Origin: Candidatus Sedimenticola endophacoides
GTDB lineage: Bacteria > Pseudomonadota > Gammaproteobacteria > Chromatiales > Chromatiaceae
Assembly (NCBI GenBank): GCA_003062205.1
Contig: PQCP01000117.1
Span: 1-39,878 of the forward strand
Reading direction: 5' to 3'
Length of the DNA: 39,878 nucleotides
Positions 10,726 through 18,864 of this stretch are shown here, piece after piece. The translations under genes and the position numbers were made by a program. Each line of letters starts with the position of its first letter. Position 1 is the stretch's first letter. The notes under the pieces were generated by a model. That model was given only the letters and a program-made list of their open reading frames with translations, had not been told where the DNA came from and ran no database searches.

Positions 10726-11340
10726 ATGGGACAGGCACCGAAACGTTGCGCCTGGGCCGGAGACGATCCGCTTTATCAGGCCTACCACGACCGGGAGTGG
10801 GGCGTGCCCTGCCGCGATGAGCGCAGGCTGTTCGAGTTCCTGCTCCTCGAGGGCGCCCAGGCCGGCCTCTCGTGGATCACCATCCTGCGCAAGCGCGAAA
10901 ACTACCGTGCCGCCTTCGATGACTTCGATCCGGAGCGTATCGCCCGCTACGGTCCCGAGCGTATCGCTGATCTGCTGGAGAATCCGGGGATCGTCAGAAA
11001 CCGCCTCAAGATCCACTCCGCGGTCAACAACGCCCGCGCCTGCCTGGAGGCGCGGGAGGCGTTCGGGAGCTTCAGCGATTTCATCTGGGGGTTCGTTGAC
11101 GGTGTTCCGCGCATCAACCACTGGCGCCACCGCGGGGAGGTGCCCGTACGCACGCCGGTGTCGGACGCCATGTCGAGGGAGTTGAGGCGCCGGGGCTTCA
11201 CCTTTGCCGGTAGCACAATCTGCTACGCCTATATGCAGGCGGTGGGGATGGTCAACGACCACACCCTGGACTGTTTCCGCCACCGTGCATGCGGGGGTGA
11301 GCGCCGCGAGCCCGCGGCGCTGAAAAGACGAACCGAATGA
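10726..11340 (+). CDS. tag: DNA-3-methyladenine glycosylase I
   Basis: Base-excision repair enzyme that removes 3-methyladenine from alkylated DNA. The 204-residue protein begins MGQAPKRCAWAGDDPLYQAY, followed by HDREWGVP. The N-terminal Cys and His together with the C-terminal NDHTLDCF (His and Cys) form the zinc site known in the Tag family. The core LLEGAQAGLSWITILRKRE carries the Tag active-site and helix-hairpin-helix region. The start lies 4 bp after the phaB stop without a clear ribosome site, so coupling to phaB is likely; an in-frame GTG-type start inside phaB at 10699 is less probable. Confidence 0.95.
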   Translation: MGQAPKRCAWAGDDPLYQAYHDREWGVPCRDERRLFEFLLLEGAQAGLSWITILRKRENYRAAFDDFDPERIARYGPERIADLLENPGIVRNRLKIHSAVNNARACLEAREAFGSFSDFIWGFVDGVPRINHWRHRGEVPVRTPVSDAMSRELRRRGFTFAGSTICYAYMQAVGMVNDHTLDCFRHRACGGERREPAALKRRTE

Positions 11341-11623
11341 TCAGGGAAGTGCTTGTTGATCCTGCGGTTGGGCACCAGGGGCGGGCTTGGGATGGATGCC
11401 CTGCTGTTCTATCCCGGGTGTGTATCCTGCCTGATCCCCCCTGCGCCTGGCGCAGTCATGGCCTGGCGGGTAAGGGTGCAACCGGCCCAGGCCGCCGGCC
11501 GGCATTGCGGATTCCGGTGCGCGATGCCGTTTTTCGCGCGGGGCGTGGATGATAGCACTTCTTGCGCCTCTTCCCGGCTGCTACAATCGGATGCCTGGTG
11601 CATGTGAACACGAGGATACTATC

Positions 11624-12190
11624 GTGCCGAAGGCTTCCGAGCTGAAGAGAGGAATGATCGTTGAGATTGACGGGGACCCCCACATCGTTAAACGGCTGGA
11701 GGCGAAAAGTCCCTCGTCGCGCGGCGCCTCGACCCTGTACAAGGTGCGCTTCACCAATCTGCGCAGCGGACAGAAGCTGGATGAGTCCTATAAGGGGGAC
11801 GACCTGCTCAAGAACGCCGACTGCCAGCGGGTCGAGGTGCAGTACTCCTATCTCGACGGCGATACCTACGTCTTCATGAACATGGAGGACTTTTCTCAGT
11901 ATGGGCTGAACCGGGAAGAGCTTGACGAGCAGGCCGGTTATATCACCGATGGACTGGAGGGGATCGTCGCCCTGCTGATGGACGGGCGTATCCTCGGCAT
12001 CGAACTGCCCCAGTCGGTGGATCTCGCGATCATCGAGACGGCGCCGGGGATCAAGGGCGCGACCGCCACCGGGCGCACCAAGCCGGCCACCCTGAGTACC
12101 GGGATCGAAGTGCAGGTGCCTGAATACCTGGAGCCGGGGGAGGTGATCCGGGTGAACACCGTCAGCGGCCGCTTTATGTCACGGGCCTGA
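11624..12190 (+). CDS. efpL: EF-P-like elongation factor EfpL (YeiP type)
   Basis: Elongation factor that helps ribosomes stalled on proline-rich or other difficult motifs. The 188-residue length is normal. The order is a KOW-like N-domain (MPKASELKRGMIVEIDGDPH), then two OB domains ending VQVPEYLEPGEVIRVNTVSGRFMSRA. At the tip loop, where canonical EF-P carries a modified lysine, the sequence SPSSRGAS has Arg33, as in EfpL/YeiP; no EpmA lysylation would be expected. GTG at 11624 was chosen because GAGGA lies 8 bases upstream and the protein then starts at the family position. An upstream in-frame ATG at 11549 would add an unsupported tail. Confidence 0.93.
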   Translation: MPKASELKRGMIVEIDGDPHIVKRLEAKSPSSRGASTLYKVRFTNLRSGQKLDESYKGDDLLKNADCQRVEVQYSYLDGDTYVFMNMEDFSQYGLNREELDEQAGYITDGLEGIVALLMDGRILGIELPQSVDLAIIETAPGIKGATATGRTKPATLSTGIEVQVPEYLEPGEVIRVNTVSGRFMSRA

Positions 12191-12201
12191 GTCTTTAAAC
12201 T

Positions 12202-12414
12202 TCAGTGGTCGTCGATCAAGGGCGGTGCGATGGTGTGGTGCTCGGTCTGGACGCGTCTAAGCGCCTCGTCGCTCTCTACCAGTACCCACGCCTGTTGATG
12301 GCAATCCCGGTATTCACGGCGGCCAGTCAGTTGGCACTGCCGTACCATGACGCCCCGCTGCATGGAGATATCCCAGTCACGGCGCGTATCGCGTCTGAAC
12401 GGTCTTTGTAGCAT
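12202..12414 (-). CDS. Hypothetical small protein (70 aa)
   Basis: ATG at 12414 has AAGGAA 8 bases upstream. The product is 70 residues, rich in Arg, Gln and His, with no signal peptide or membrane segment, and ends TIAPPLIDDH. It converges on efpL, with 11 bp between the two stops. I do not recognise a family. The good ribosome site is the main support; a spurious frame is possible. Confidence 0.45.
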   Translation of the reverse strand: MLQRPFRRDTRRDWDISMQRGVMVRQCQLTGRREYRDCHQQAWVLVESDEALRRVQTEHHTIAPPLIDDH

Positions 12415-12985
12415 ACCCGTGTTCCTTCGGGGTTGTTCGGGCTTGTTGTTGTGAGTCGGAATATACCCTGCGCAACCCTGAAAGTGATACGCTTTTTGAG
12501 TAATTTCAGATAAATCCTACACGCTGTTGGTGGTTTACCGCGAGGTGTTCCATGGGGTGCCGGGGCAAGGTACGTGGGGGATCGCTCCATGCTGTTTTCT
12601 TGGGAGAGGTAGTTGCTTGATTTTCAAGAGAAATTTGCGCAGTGCAGCATGTTACTCAAGGAAACGCTGCGTTACTTAAGGTAACAGCGCATCTGGTAAC
12701 ACCGGTGTCCTCCGATGACTAAGCCGCTGAATTCCAACGGGACAGTTGTCTGGCATACTTCTCGCTATTGATACGGTTCAGTTTTTGAACAGATGCTCTG
12801 TGGTTGCACACGGCAATTGCTCAGAAACCTGTGACCCGAACGGATTCATGCCGTCTCCCCGTCCACTGTTCGGCGGTGATACGGCAGACCGGATCGGGCC
12901 ACGTCAGGTGCTGCCGGACCGGACGCCTCCTGGCGTAACAATTCTGAAAATGCAGGGGCATCCCGCCCCGGAGAGGAGAGATTTA
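12415..12985. other. 571-bp intergenic region upstream of the broken ABC transporter operon
   Basis: No gene can be supported. The frame that runs from 12746 into the IS3 fragment lacks protein-like character and a ribosome site. The region is more AT-rich around 12590-12680. It carries two near-palindromic 15-bp boxes (12651 and 12671) and a third half-box at 12695-12700, and ends with a strong ribosome site, GGAGAGGAGAG, before the ATG at 12986. It looks like the control region of the transporter operon that starts there. Confidence 0.6.
12651..12685 (+). promoter_or_regulatory. Tandem operator-like boxes
   Basis: Two 15-bp boxes, GTTACTCAAGGAAAC (12651) and GTTACTTAAGGTAAC (12671), differ at two positions and start 20 bp apart, about two DNA turns. 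The second is an almost perfect palindrome and is extended by GCTGC and GCGC on its flanks. A half-box GGTAAC follows at 12695. This spacing suits a dimeric repressor or activator bound on one DNA face. The regulator is not identified. Confidence 0.4.
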
Positions 12986-13030
12986 ATGACAGATCAAAAG
13001 TCTAGTGAGCTTTCACGTCGCGGCTTTATT
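12986..13030 (+). pseudogene. 5' stub of a Tat-exported substrate-binding protein
   Basis: Fifteen codons, MTDQKSSELSRRGFI, follow a strong ribosome site (GGAGAGGAGAG). SRRGFI is a twin-arginine signal motif. At 13031 the frame runs into the IS3 fragment and continues as unrelated residues. The downstream permease and ATPase remnants (17403-19616) suggest this was the periplasmic binding protein heading an amino-acid/amide ABC transporter operon, cut off by the insertion. The family assignment is inferred from context, because the mature part is gone. Confidence 0.6.
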
Positions 13031-13276
13031 GTCCTGGTTCAGCCTGAACCGGAGTTTTCCGGTTCACATTTAAGAGACAACCTCACGGCTGCCCGTGGGC
13101 AGATGTACCGATTGTAACTGCCTATTTTCTGCACGTCGGTTACGTGCTTCTGCCAGCTTCTGTTCCCGGTTTGCCAAGATCTCAGGGGCCTTGCCTGCCA
13201 GCTTGTCGGCAGGGGTGATATAGCCGATAGCACTGTGTAGGCGAGACTGATTATAGTCATCCACGTAAGCCGCCAC
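13031..13276 (-). mobile_element. IS3-family fragment, copy 1 (3' end of orfB and right end)
   Basis: The minus strand encodes the last 68 residues of an IS3-family OrfB transposase, beginning AAYVDDYNQSRLHSAIGY, the usual C-terminal part after the last catalytic Glu; the stop is at 13070. The outer end carries an 8-bp-stem palindrome (TGAACCGG...CCGGTTCA) and the tip TGTCCTGG. Everything upstream of orfB is missing: the 300-bp element abuts the break at 13277. It cannot transpose alone. Confidence 0.85.
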
Positions 13277-13576
13277 CGCTAACCGCCATGGAGAGCGAAG
13301 CGAAGGCGGTTAGTCCCCGATAGGCGTAGGCGCGGTTGTATGGCCGCAGTTACGACCGATAGGGAGTGACGTAGGGCATACAAATAGCGCATCCGACACG
13401 CCGTAGAGTCATTGTGGTCATCATGACGGAGTTGCGCACGAGCAGCTTTGCTGCAATGTGCGGGACGGAGTCGTGATGAGCGCAGGACGGTCGGGGCAGT
13501 AACGGCTGTCGCGTTGGCGAGTCGATTTTGGGGACTGGGATGTCCCAAAATCTTTCACGAGGTAGCGACACTCTTG
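13277..13576 (+). mobile_element. 300-bp hairpin-ended element, copy 2
   Basis: Identical to copy 1 but in forward orientation. The left flank is the IS3 orfB fragment (...CCAC), the right flank the truncated permease gene (TGCC...). The two flanks come from different genes, so this junction reflects recombination between element copies rather than a simple insertion. Confidence 0.9.
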
Positions 13577-14130
13577 TGCCTCGCCTTGAGAGAGGTGTCC
13601 GGAGCGGGCAGGGCGACTTTGCCCATTTGAATGTTCCAGACATACTCTTCCACCCAGCGCTCGGCGCGAAGCCATTTCATCGCCAGCCCGCCAAACCAGG
13701 CGACCAGCAATCCAGCAGCCACGTAGAGCAGGGCGAGCTTCCATCCGAGAATTCCGATCAGGATCACAACGGCGACTTCGTTGATCATGGGCGAGGCGAT
13801 CAGAAAAGAGAATGTCACTCCAAGCGGAATACCAGCTTCTACAAAGCCAATAAAGAGGGGTACGGATGAGCATGAACAAAAGGGCGTGACCGCACCCAAA
13901 GTGACGGCCATCCCTCTTGCCTGCCAATCAGGCCGGTTACGCACATATTCGCGCACCCTCTCCGGTGAGAGCAATGCACGCAACAGTCCCATCACATAGA
14001 CGATGACGGCCAGAAGAAAAAATATTTTCGTCACGTCCATGACGAAAAAATGTAAAGCGGACCCAAGATGGGTATCCGCTTTTATGTTGAGTAGATCAAA
14101 GACAACAATTTGCGCAAAAGCATCGAACAA
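13577..14130 (-). pseudogene. DUF318/COG0701-type permease, truncated, copy 1
   Basis: The 5' half of a membrane permease of the family that includes ArsP and YraQ. It encodes about 185 native residues with several hydrophobic segments and the hallmark TPFCSCSSVPLFIGF, followed by GIPLGVTFSFLIASPMIN. Family members usually run past 300 residues with a second, similar half, which is missing: after KARH the frame enters the 300-bp element, adds KSVATS and stops at 13555. The TTG start at 14130 is preferred because AAAGGA lies 8 bases upstream. It follows the phosphatase gene by 5 bp. Export of organoarsenicals is known for ArsP relatives; the present substrate is unknown, and a half-permease is probably non-functional. 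Confidence 0.8.
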
Positions 14131-14135
14131 CGGGA

Positions 14136-14714
14136 TTATCCTTTTGATTGCGGTTCCGTGTTCCAGTACTTGGATTTCAGATAATCGAGGTGGGCGGGTA
14201 ATTTCAAGGAATTGGGCCGCAGGCCCCTGACCAATGCTGTTGCCTGGTCCTCCTCGATCCCCTGTTCACCCATAATGGCCGCGGCCATGAGTCCGGTCCT
14301 TCCTGAACCACCCCGGCAATGCACCGCGATGGTTTCTCCGTTGTCGAGCAAGGCGATGATCATGCTGCGCTGTTGCTGCCAGCGTTGCTGAAAGGTTTCG
14401 GTGGGTGCCGCGTCGTCTTCTACAGGCATATGAAACCACTGCATCCCTGAACGGATTACCATGGCCGGCAGTTCCCCGACGCCGGCCTCTTGCAGTTCGT
14501 CCTCGGGCATCATGGTGATCACGGCTGATGCCCCGGCGTCTCTCAACTGGACAATGGAGGCTTGCAGTGCAACGCCCCTGGTGCCAGGGCATGGCGTAAA
14601 GATTAATTTTCCACTGCCGGGCAGGGGCAGTAGATCAAGCGGGTGAGTAGTCAAGAGAGGGTCTCCGTTGTTGTTTTGTATGGATGCGAACGACGCTCTC
14701 AATCCAGTACCCAT
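14136..14714 (-). CDS. Dual-specificity-type phosphatase, copy 1
   Basis: A 192-residue cytoplasmic protein with the Cys-based phosphatase loop HCRGGSGRTG (Cys133, Arg139) and a likely general-acid Asp in the MPVEDD segment near 100. Downstream of the loop it has the helical NSLKLPAHLDYL region of the fold. Proteins of this kind are often annotated as cyclin-dependent-kinase-inhibitor-3-like or tyrosine phosphatases. The ATG at 14714 overlaps the 3' end of the thioredoxin gene by 16 bp; the real start could be further in. Its position between a redox protein and an ArsP-like permease suggests it may act as a thiol-based reductase or oxyanion-handling enzyme, which is inference only. Confidence 0.85.
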   Translation of the reverse strand: MGTGLRASFASIQNNNGDPLLTTHPLDLLPLPGSGKLIFTPCPGTRGVALQASIVQLRDAGASAVITMMPEDELQEAGVGELPAMVIRSGMQWFHMPVEDDAAPTETFQQRWQQQRSMIIALLDNGETIAVHCRGGSGRTGLMAAAIMGEQGIEEDQATALVRGLRPNSLKLPAHLDYLKSKYWNTEPQSKG

Positions 14715-14935
14715 TGGCGCACCAGATCAGGCCCGGGTAATCCACCCGCATGGACGACCTCTCCATCGATCACCACGCCGGGCGTGGACATCACGCCGAA
14801 TTCGATGATTTTCGCCATATCGGTGACCTTTTCCAATTCAATCTCCACACCGGCCTGCTCGGCGGCAATGGCGATCAGTTTGGCGGTGGTTTCGCAGTTC
14901 CTGCACCCCGCTCCCAGTATCTTGATGTGTTTCAT
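14699..14935 (-). CDS. Thioredoxin-like small disulfide protein, copy 1
   Basis: A 78-residue protein starting MKHIKILGAGCRNCETT with a CxxC redox site (Cys11, Cys14) and the cis-proline region VMSTPGVVIDGEVVHAG. It matches the 'redox-active disulfide protein 2' type thioredoxin fold often found with COG0701 permeases. ATG 14935 is the family start; an in-frame GTG-type start at 14980 would lie within the IS3 end. The IS3 tip lies only about 7 bp upstream, so the native promoter is lost and any transcription must come from the neighbouring repeat. Confidence 0.88.
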   Translation of the reverse strand: MKHIKILGAGCRNCETTAKLIAIAAEQAGVEIELEKVTDMAKIIEFGVMSTPGVVIDGEVVHAGGLPGPDLVRQWVLD

Positions 14936-14943
14936 CTCTTGTT

Positions 14944-15189
14944 GTCCTGGTTCAGCCTGAACCGGAGTTTTCCGGTTCACATTTAAGAGACAACCTCACG
15001 GCTGCCCGTGGGCAGATGTACCGATTGTAACTGCCTATTTTCTGCACGTCGGTTACGTGCTTCTGCCAGCTTCTGTTCCCGGTTTGCCAAGATCTCAGGG
15101 GCCTTGCCTGCCAGCTTGTCGGCAGGGGTGATATAGCCGATAGCACTGTGTAGGCGAGACTGATTATAGTCATCCACGTAAGCCGCCAC
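14944..15189 (-). mobile_element. IS3-family fragment, copy 2
   Basis: Same 246-bp remnant as at 13031, encoding the final 68 residues of the OrfB transposase (stop at 14983) and the palindrome-bearing right end. It lies between the thioredoxin gene of repeat 1 and the 300-bp element of repeat 2. Confidence 0.85.
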
Positions 15190-15489
15190 CGCTAACCGCC
15201 ATGGAGAGCGAAGCGAAGGCGGTTAGTCCCCGATAGGCGTAGGCGCGGTTGTATGGCCGCAGTTACGACCGATAGGGAGTGACGTAGGGCATACAAATAG
15301 CGCATCCGACACGCCGTAGAGTCATTGTGGTCATCATGACGGAGTTGCGCACGAGCAGCTTTGCTGCAATGTGCGGGACGGAGTCGTGATGAGCGCAGGA
15401 CGGTCGGGGCAGTAACGGCTGTCGCGTTGGCGAGTCGATTTTGGGGACTGGGATGTCCCAAAATCTTTCACGAGGTAGCGACACTCTTG
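15190..15489 (+). mobile_element. 300-bp hairpin-ended element, copy 3
   Basis: Exact copy of the element at 13277 with the same flanks; part of the second 1913-bp unit. Confidence 0.9.
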
Positions 15490-16043
15490 TGCCTCGCCTT
15501 GAGAGAGGTGTCCGGAGCGGGCAGGGCGACTTTGCCCATTTGAATGTTCCAGACATACTCTTCCACCCAGCGCTCGGCGCGAAGCCATTTCATCGCCAGC
15601 CCGCCAAACCAGGCGACCAGCAATCCAGCAGCCACGTAGAGCAGGGCGAGCTTCCATCCGAGAATTCCGATCAGGATCACAACGGCGACTTCGTTGATCA
15701 TGGGCGAGGCGATCAGAAAAGAGAATGTCACTCCAAGCGGAATACCAGCTTCTACAAAGCCAATAAAGAGGGGTACGGATGAGCATGAACAAAAGGGCGT
15801 GACCGCACCCAAAGTGACGGCCATCCCTCTTGCCTGCCAATCAGGCCGGTTACGCACATATTCGCGCACCCTCTCCGGTGAGAGCAATGCACGCAACAGT
15901 CCCATCACATAGACGATGACGGCCAGAAGAAAAAATATTTTCGTCACGTCCATGACGAAAAAATGTAAAGCGGACCCAAGATGGGTATCCGCTTTTATGT
16001 TGAGTAGATCAAAGACAACAATTTGCGCAAAAGCATCGAACAA
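15490..16043 (-). pseudogene. DUF318/COG0701-type permease, truncated, copy 2
   Basis: Same sequence as the gene at 13577-14130: the N-terminal half with TPFCSCSSVPLF, ending at the 300-bp element (frame stops at 15468 after KSVATS). Confidence 0.8.
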
Positions 16044-16048
16044 CGGGA

Positions 16049-16627
16049 TTATCCTTTTGATTGCGGTTCCGTGTTCCAGTACTTGGATTTCAGATAATCG
16101 AGGTGGGCGGGTAATTTCAAGGAATTGGGCCGCAGGCCCCTGACCAATGCTGTTGCCTGGTCCTCCTCGATCCCCTGTTCACCCATAATGGCCGCGGCCA
16201 TGAGTCCGGTCCTTCCTGAACCACCCCGGCAATGCACCGCGATGGTTTCTCCGTTGTCGAGCAAGGCGATGATCATGCTGCGCTGTTGCTGCCAGCGTTG
16301 CTGAAAGGTTTCGGTGGGTGCCGCGTCGTCTTCTACAGGCATATGAAACCACTGCATCCCTGAACGGATTACCATGGCCGGCAGTTCCCCGACGCCGGCC
16401 TCTTGCAGTTCGTCCTCGGGCATCATGGTGATCACGGCTGATGCCCCGGCGTCTCTCAACTGGACAATGGAGGCTTGCAGTGCAACGCCCCTGGTGCCAG
16501 GGCATGGCGTAAAGATTAATTTTCCACTGCCGGGCAGGGGCAGTAGATCAAGCGGGTGAGTAGTCAAGAGAGGGTCTCCGTTGTTGTTTTGTATGGATGC
16601 GAACGACGCTCTCAATCCAGTACCCAT
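16049..16627 (-). CDS. Dual-specificity-type phosphatase, copy 2
   Basis: Same sequence as the gene at 14136-14714, including HCRGGSGRTG. Being an apparently exact duplicate it doubles gene dosage if the repeat is real. Confidence 0.83.
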   Translation of the reverse strand: MGTGLRASFASIQNNNGDPLLTTHPLDLLPLPGSGKLIFTPCPGTRGVALQASIVQLRDAGASAVITMMPEDELQEAGVGELPAMVIRSGMQWFHMPVEDDAAPTETFQQRWQQQRSMIIALLDNGETIAVHCRGGSGRTGLMAAAIMGEQGIEEDQATALVRGLRPNSLKLPAHLDYLKSKYWNTEPQSKG

Positions 16628-16848
16628 TGGCGCACCAGATCAGGCCCGGGTAATCCACCCGCATGGACGACCTCTCCATCGATCACCACGCCGGGCGTGG
16701 ACATCACGCCGAATTCGATGATTTTCGCCATATCGGTGACCTTTTCCAATTCAATCTCCACACCGGCCTGCTCGGCGGCAATGGCGATCAGTTTGGCGGT
16801 GGTTTCGCAGTTCCTGCACCCCGCTCCCAGTATCTTGATGTGTTTCAT
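16612..16848 (-). CDS. Thioredoxin-like small disulfide protein, copy 2
   Basis: Same sequence as the gene at 14699-14935 (CRNC redox motif at residues 11-14), again starting immediately inside an IS3 fragment tip. Confidence 0.86.
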   Translation of the reverse strand: MKHIKILGAGCRNCETTAKLIAIAAEQAGVEIELEKVTDMAKIIEFGVMSTPGVVIDGEVVHAGGLPGPDLVRQWVLD

Positions 16849-16856
16849 CTCTTGTT

Positions 16857-17102
16857 GTCCTGGTTCAGCCTGAACCGGAGTTTTCCGGTTCACATTTAAG
16901 AGACAACCTCACGGCTGCCCGTGGGCAGATGTACCGATTGTAACTGCCTATTTTCTGCACGTCGGTTACGTGCTTCTGCCAGCTTCTGTTCCCGGTTTGC
17001 CAAGATCTCAGGGGCCTTGCCTGCCAGCTTGTCGGCAGGGGTGATATAGCCGATAGCACTGTGTAGGCGAGACTGATTATAGTCATCCACGTAAGCCGCC
17101 AC
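16857..17102 (-). mobile_element. IS3-family fragment, copy 3
   Basis: Third copy of the 246-bp OrfB remnant (stop at 16896). With the following 300-bp element it forms the partial third repeat unit. Confidence 0.85.
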
Positions 17103-17402
17103 CGCTAACCGCCATGGAGAGCGAAGCGAAGGCGCTTAGTCCCCGATAGGCGTAGGCGCGGTTGTATGGCCGCAGTTACGACCGATAGGGAGTGACGTAG
17201 GGCATACAAATAGCGCATCCGACACGCCGTAGAGTCATTGTGGTCATCATGACGGAGTTGCGCACGAGCAGCTTTGCTGCAATGTGCGGGACGGAGTCGT
17301 GATGAGCGCAGGACGGTCGGGGCAGTAACGGCTGTCGCGTTGGCGAGTCGATTTTGGGGACTGGGATGTCCCAAAATCTTTCACGAGGTAGCGACACTCT
17401 TG
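17103..17402 (+). mobile_element. 300-bp hairpin-ended element, copy 4 (one substitution)
   Basis: Same 300 bp as the others except G to C at 17135, which breaks one base pair in the stem nearest the CGCTAAC end. The left flank is the IS3 fragment (CCAC), the right flank the ABC permease fragment (TGCG). A frame inside the element (TTG at 17274) runs without a stop into the permease frame. Confidence 0.9.
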
Positions 17403-17993
17403 TGCGCCGTGGTGCTGATCATCGCCTTCTTCATCTCGCTGCGGATCTTCCGCTCGGCGTTCGGTCTCAAGCTCAGGGGCATCAAGTCGAACCAGACACG
17501 CATGAAGTACACCGGGTTCAACACGCGTCCCTACCTGCTGACCGCCTTTGTCATCTCCGGTATGTACGCGGGCGTGGCCGGTTCCCTGATGGCGGTCACC
17601 GATCCACTGGCCGGTGCCGAGCGCATGCAGTGGACCGCTTCCGGCGAGGTGGTGCTGATGACCATCCTGGGCGGCACGGGCACCCTGATCGGACCGTTGC
17701 TCGGCGTGGGAATCATCAAGTACTTCGAAAACATCTTCTCGGCGCTCAACGAGGCGACTCTGCACCAGGTCTTCTCCTTCATGCCGGACTGGCTGGAAAA
17801 GGCGGCGGTTGCCGTCAGCAGCCAGTTTGTCGGCGAGGGCTGGCACCTGACCCTGGGCGTGCTCTTCATGCTGGTTGTGATCTTTCTCCCCGGCGGCGTG
17901 GTGGAAGGGATCCGGCGTGCCGCCCAAGCCGTGCGCAACCTCTCCACCCGAAGCGGTAAAGACGATGCGTCCGATATGGCCGAGGAGCAGTAA
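17403..17993 (+). pseudogene. LivM/UrtC-type ABC permease, 3' fragment
   Basis: C-terminal 196 residues of an inner-membrane permease for branched-chain amino acids or amides. It has several hydrophobic segments and the LivM-type segment [18 protein letters not shown], then [22 protein letters not shown], the EAA-like loop region that contacts the ATPase. The usual length is about 320-400 residues; the N-terminal part is lost at the 300-bp element. The frame is open and undecayed. The ATPase gene follows 3 bp after its stop, so the original operon order was binding protein, permeases, two ATPases. Confidence 0.85.
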
Positions 17994-17996
17994 GCG

Positions 17997-18864
17997 ATGA
18001 GTGAAAACAATATCGTTTTGAGTATCAAGAACGTCGATAAGACCTTTGGCGGCCTGCACGCCCTGGGCGATATCAACCTGGAGATCGAGGAGGGGAAGAT
18101 TCACGCCATCATCGGGCCCAACGGCGCGGGCAAATCGACTCTCCTTAATGTCTGCATCGGGCGTCTGATCCCCGATCGGGGAACGGTGGAGTTCGAGGGG
18201 AAAAACATGCATCGGGCCCAACGGCGCGGGCAAATCGACTCTCCTTAATGTCTGCATCGGGCGTCTGATCCCCGATCGGGGAACGGTGGAGTTCGAGGGG
18301 AAAAACATGGTCGGCATGGCGCCGCACGATATCAACCATGCCGGCATGGTGCGGGTGTTCCAGACTCCCGAGATCTTTCCCGATCTGAGTGTTCTGGAAA
18401 ACGTGATGGTGCCTGCGCTGGCCAAGCGCGACGGCATCTTCAAGTTCAACCCCATACGCAGCATGCGTTCCGAGACCAAGATCGCCGAAGAGGCGGCCCA
18501 TGTGCTTGAAGACCTGGGGCTCGGATCCCAGATGTATCACCACGCAGGGAGCATGTCGCGCGGCGACAAGCGGCGCCTTGAACTGGCCATGGGCCTGATT
18601 CAGCATCCGCGCCTGCTGCTGCTCGACGAGCCGACCGCCGGCATGGCGCGCCACGATACCAACCGCACCATTGAACTGTTGAAAAAGATCAAGGAGCGGG
18701 GCATGACCAAGATCATTATCGAGCACGATATGCACGTGGTATTCAGTCTTGCCGATCATATCTCGGTGCTGGCCCAGGGGCGTATCATCGCATCCGGCAG
18801 CCCCGACGAGATCCGGGGCAACCCGAAGGTTCAGGAGGCATATCTCGGAGGAGCAGAGCTATGA
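17997..18864 (+). pseudogene. LivG-type ABC ATPase, frameshifted by a 100-bp duplication
   Basis: ATP-binding subunit of a branched-chain amino-acid/amide transporter. The first 71 codons (MSENNIVLSIKNVDKTFGG..., Walker A GPNGAGKST) are followed at 18210 by a second copy of the preceding 100 bp, which shifts the frame and gives a stop at 18248. Deleting one 100-bp copy restores a 255-residue protein with the Q-loop VFQTPEIF, the signature MSRGDKRRLELAMG and Walker B LLLLDEPTAGM, then a switch His in IIEHDM. The signature is MSRGD rather than LSGGQ, a variant. It overlaps the next ATPase by ATGA. The duplication could be a real mutation or an assembly fault. Confidence 0.88.
18110..18309 (+). 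repeat. 100-bp perfect tandem duplication inside livG-type gene
   Basis: 18110-18209 and 18210-18309 are the same 100 bp, running from CATCGGGCCC to GAAAAACATG. The unit covers the Walker A codons. As 100 is not a multiple of three, it breaks the frame. Confidence 0.95.

Larger units (their letters stand above)
13031..17402. repeat. 1913-bp tandem repeat: two full copies plus a 546-bp third
   Basis: Copies start at 13031, 14944 and 16857, each offset by 1913 bp. Each full unit holds an IS3-family fragment (246 bp), the 300-bp element, a truncated permease gene, a phosphatase gene and a thioredoxin-like gene. The third copy has only the IS3 fragment and the 300-bp element and then joins the ABC permease fragment at 17403. 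The two full copies look identical by eye. The only difference I see is one substitution in the third 300-bp copy (17135, G to C). So a 546-bp direct repeat flanks and separates a 1367-bp cargo, which fits unequal crossing-over or rolling-type amplification. A misassembly could give the same picture. Confidence 0.9.

Noticed and set aside
12746..13117. 123-codon plus-strand frame across the transporter promoter into the IS3 fragment
   Set aside because: It crosses a mobile-element boundary, covers the operator region and the Tat stub in the same frame only at its end, and has no ribosome site at its start.
13031..13276. Intact IS3-family element
   Set aside because: Only the last 68 codons of orfB and one end remain in each copy; orfA and the catalytic core are absent.
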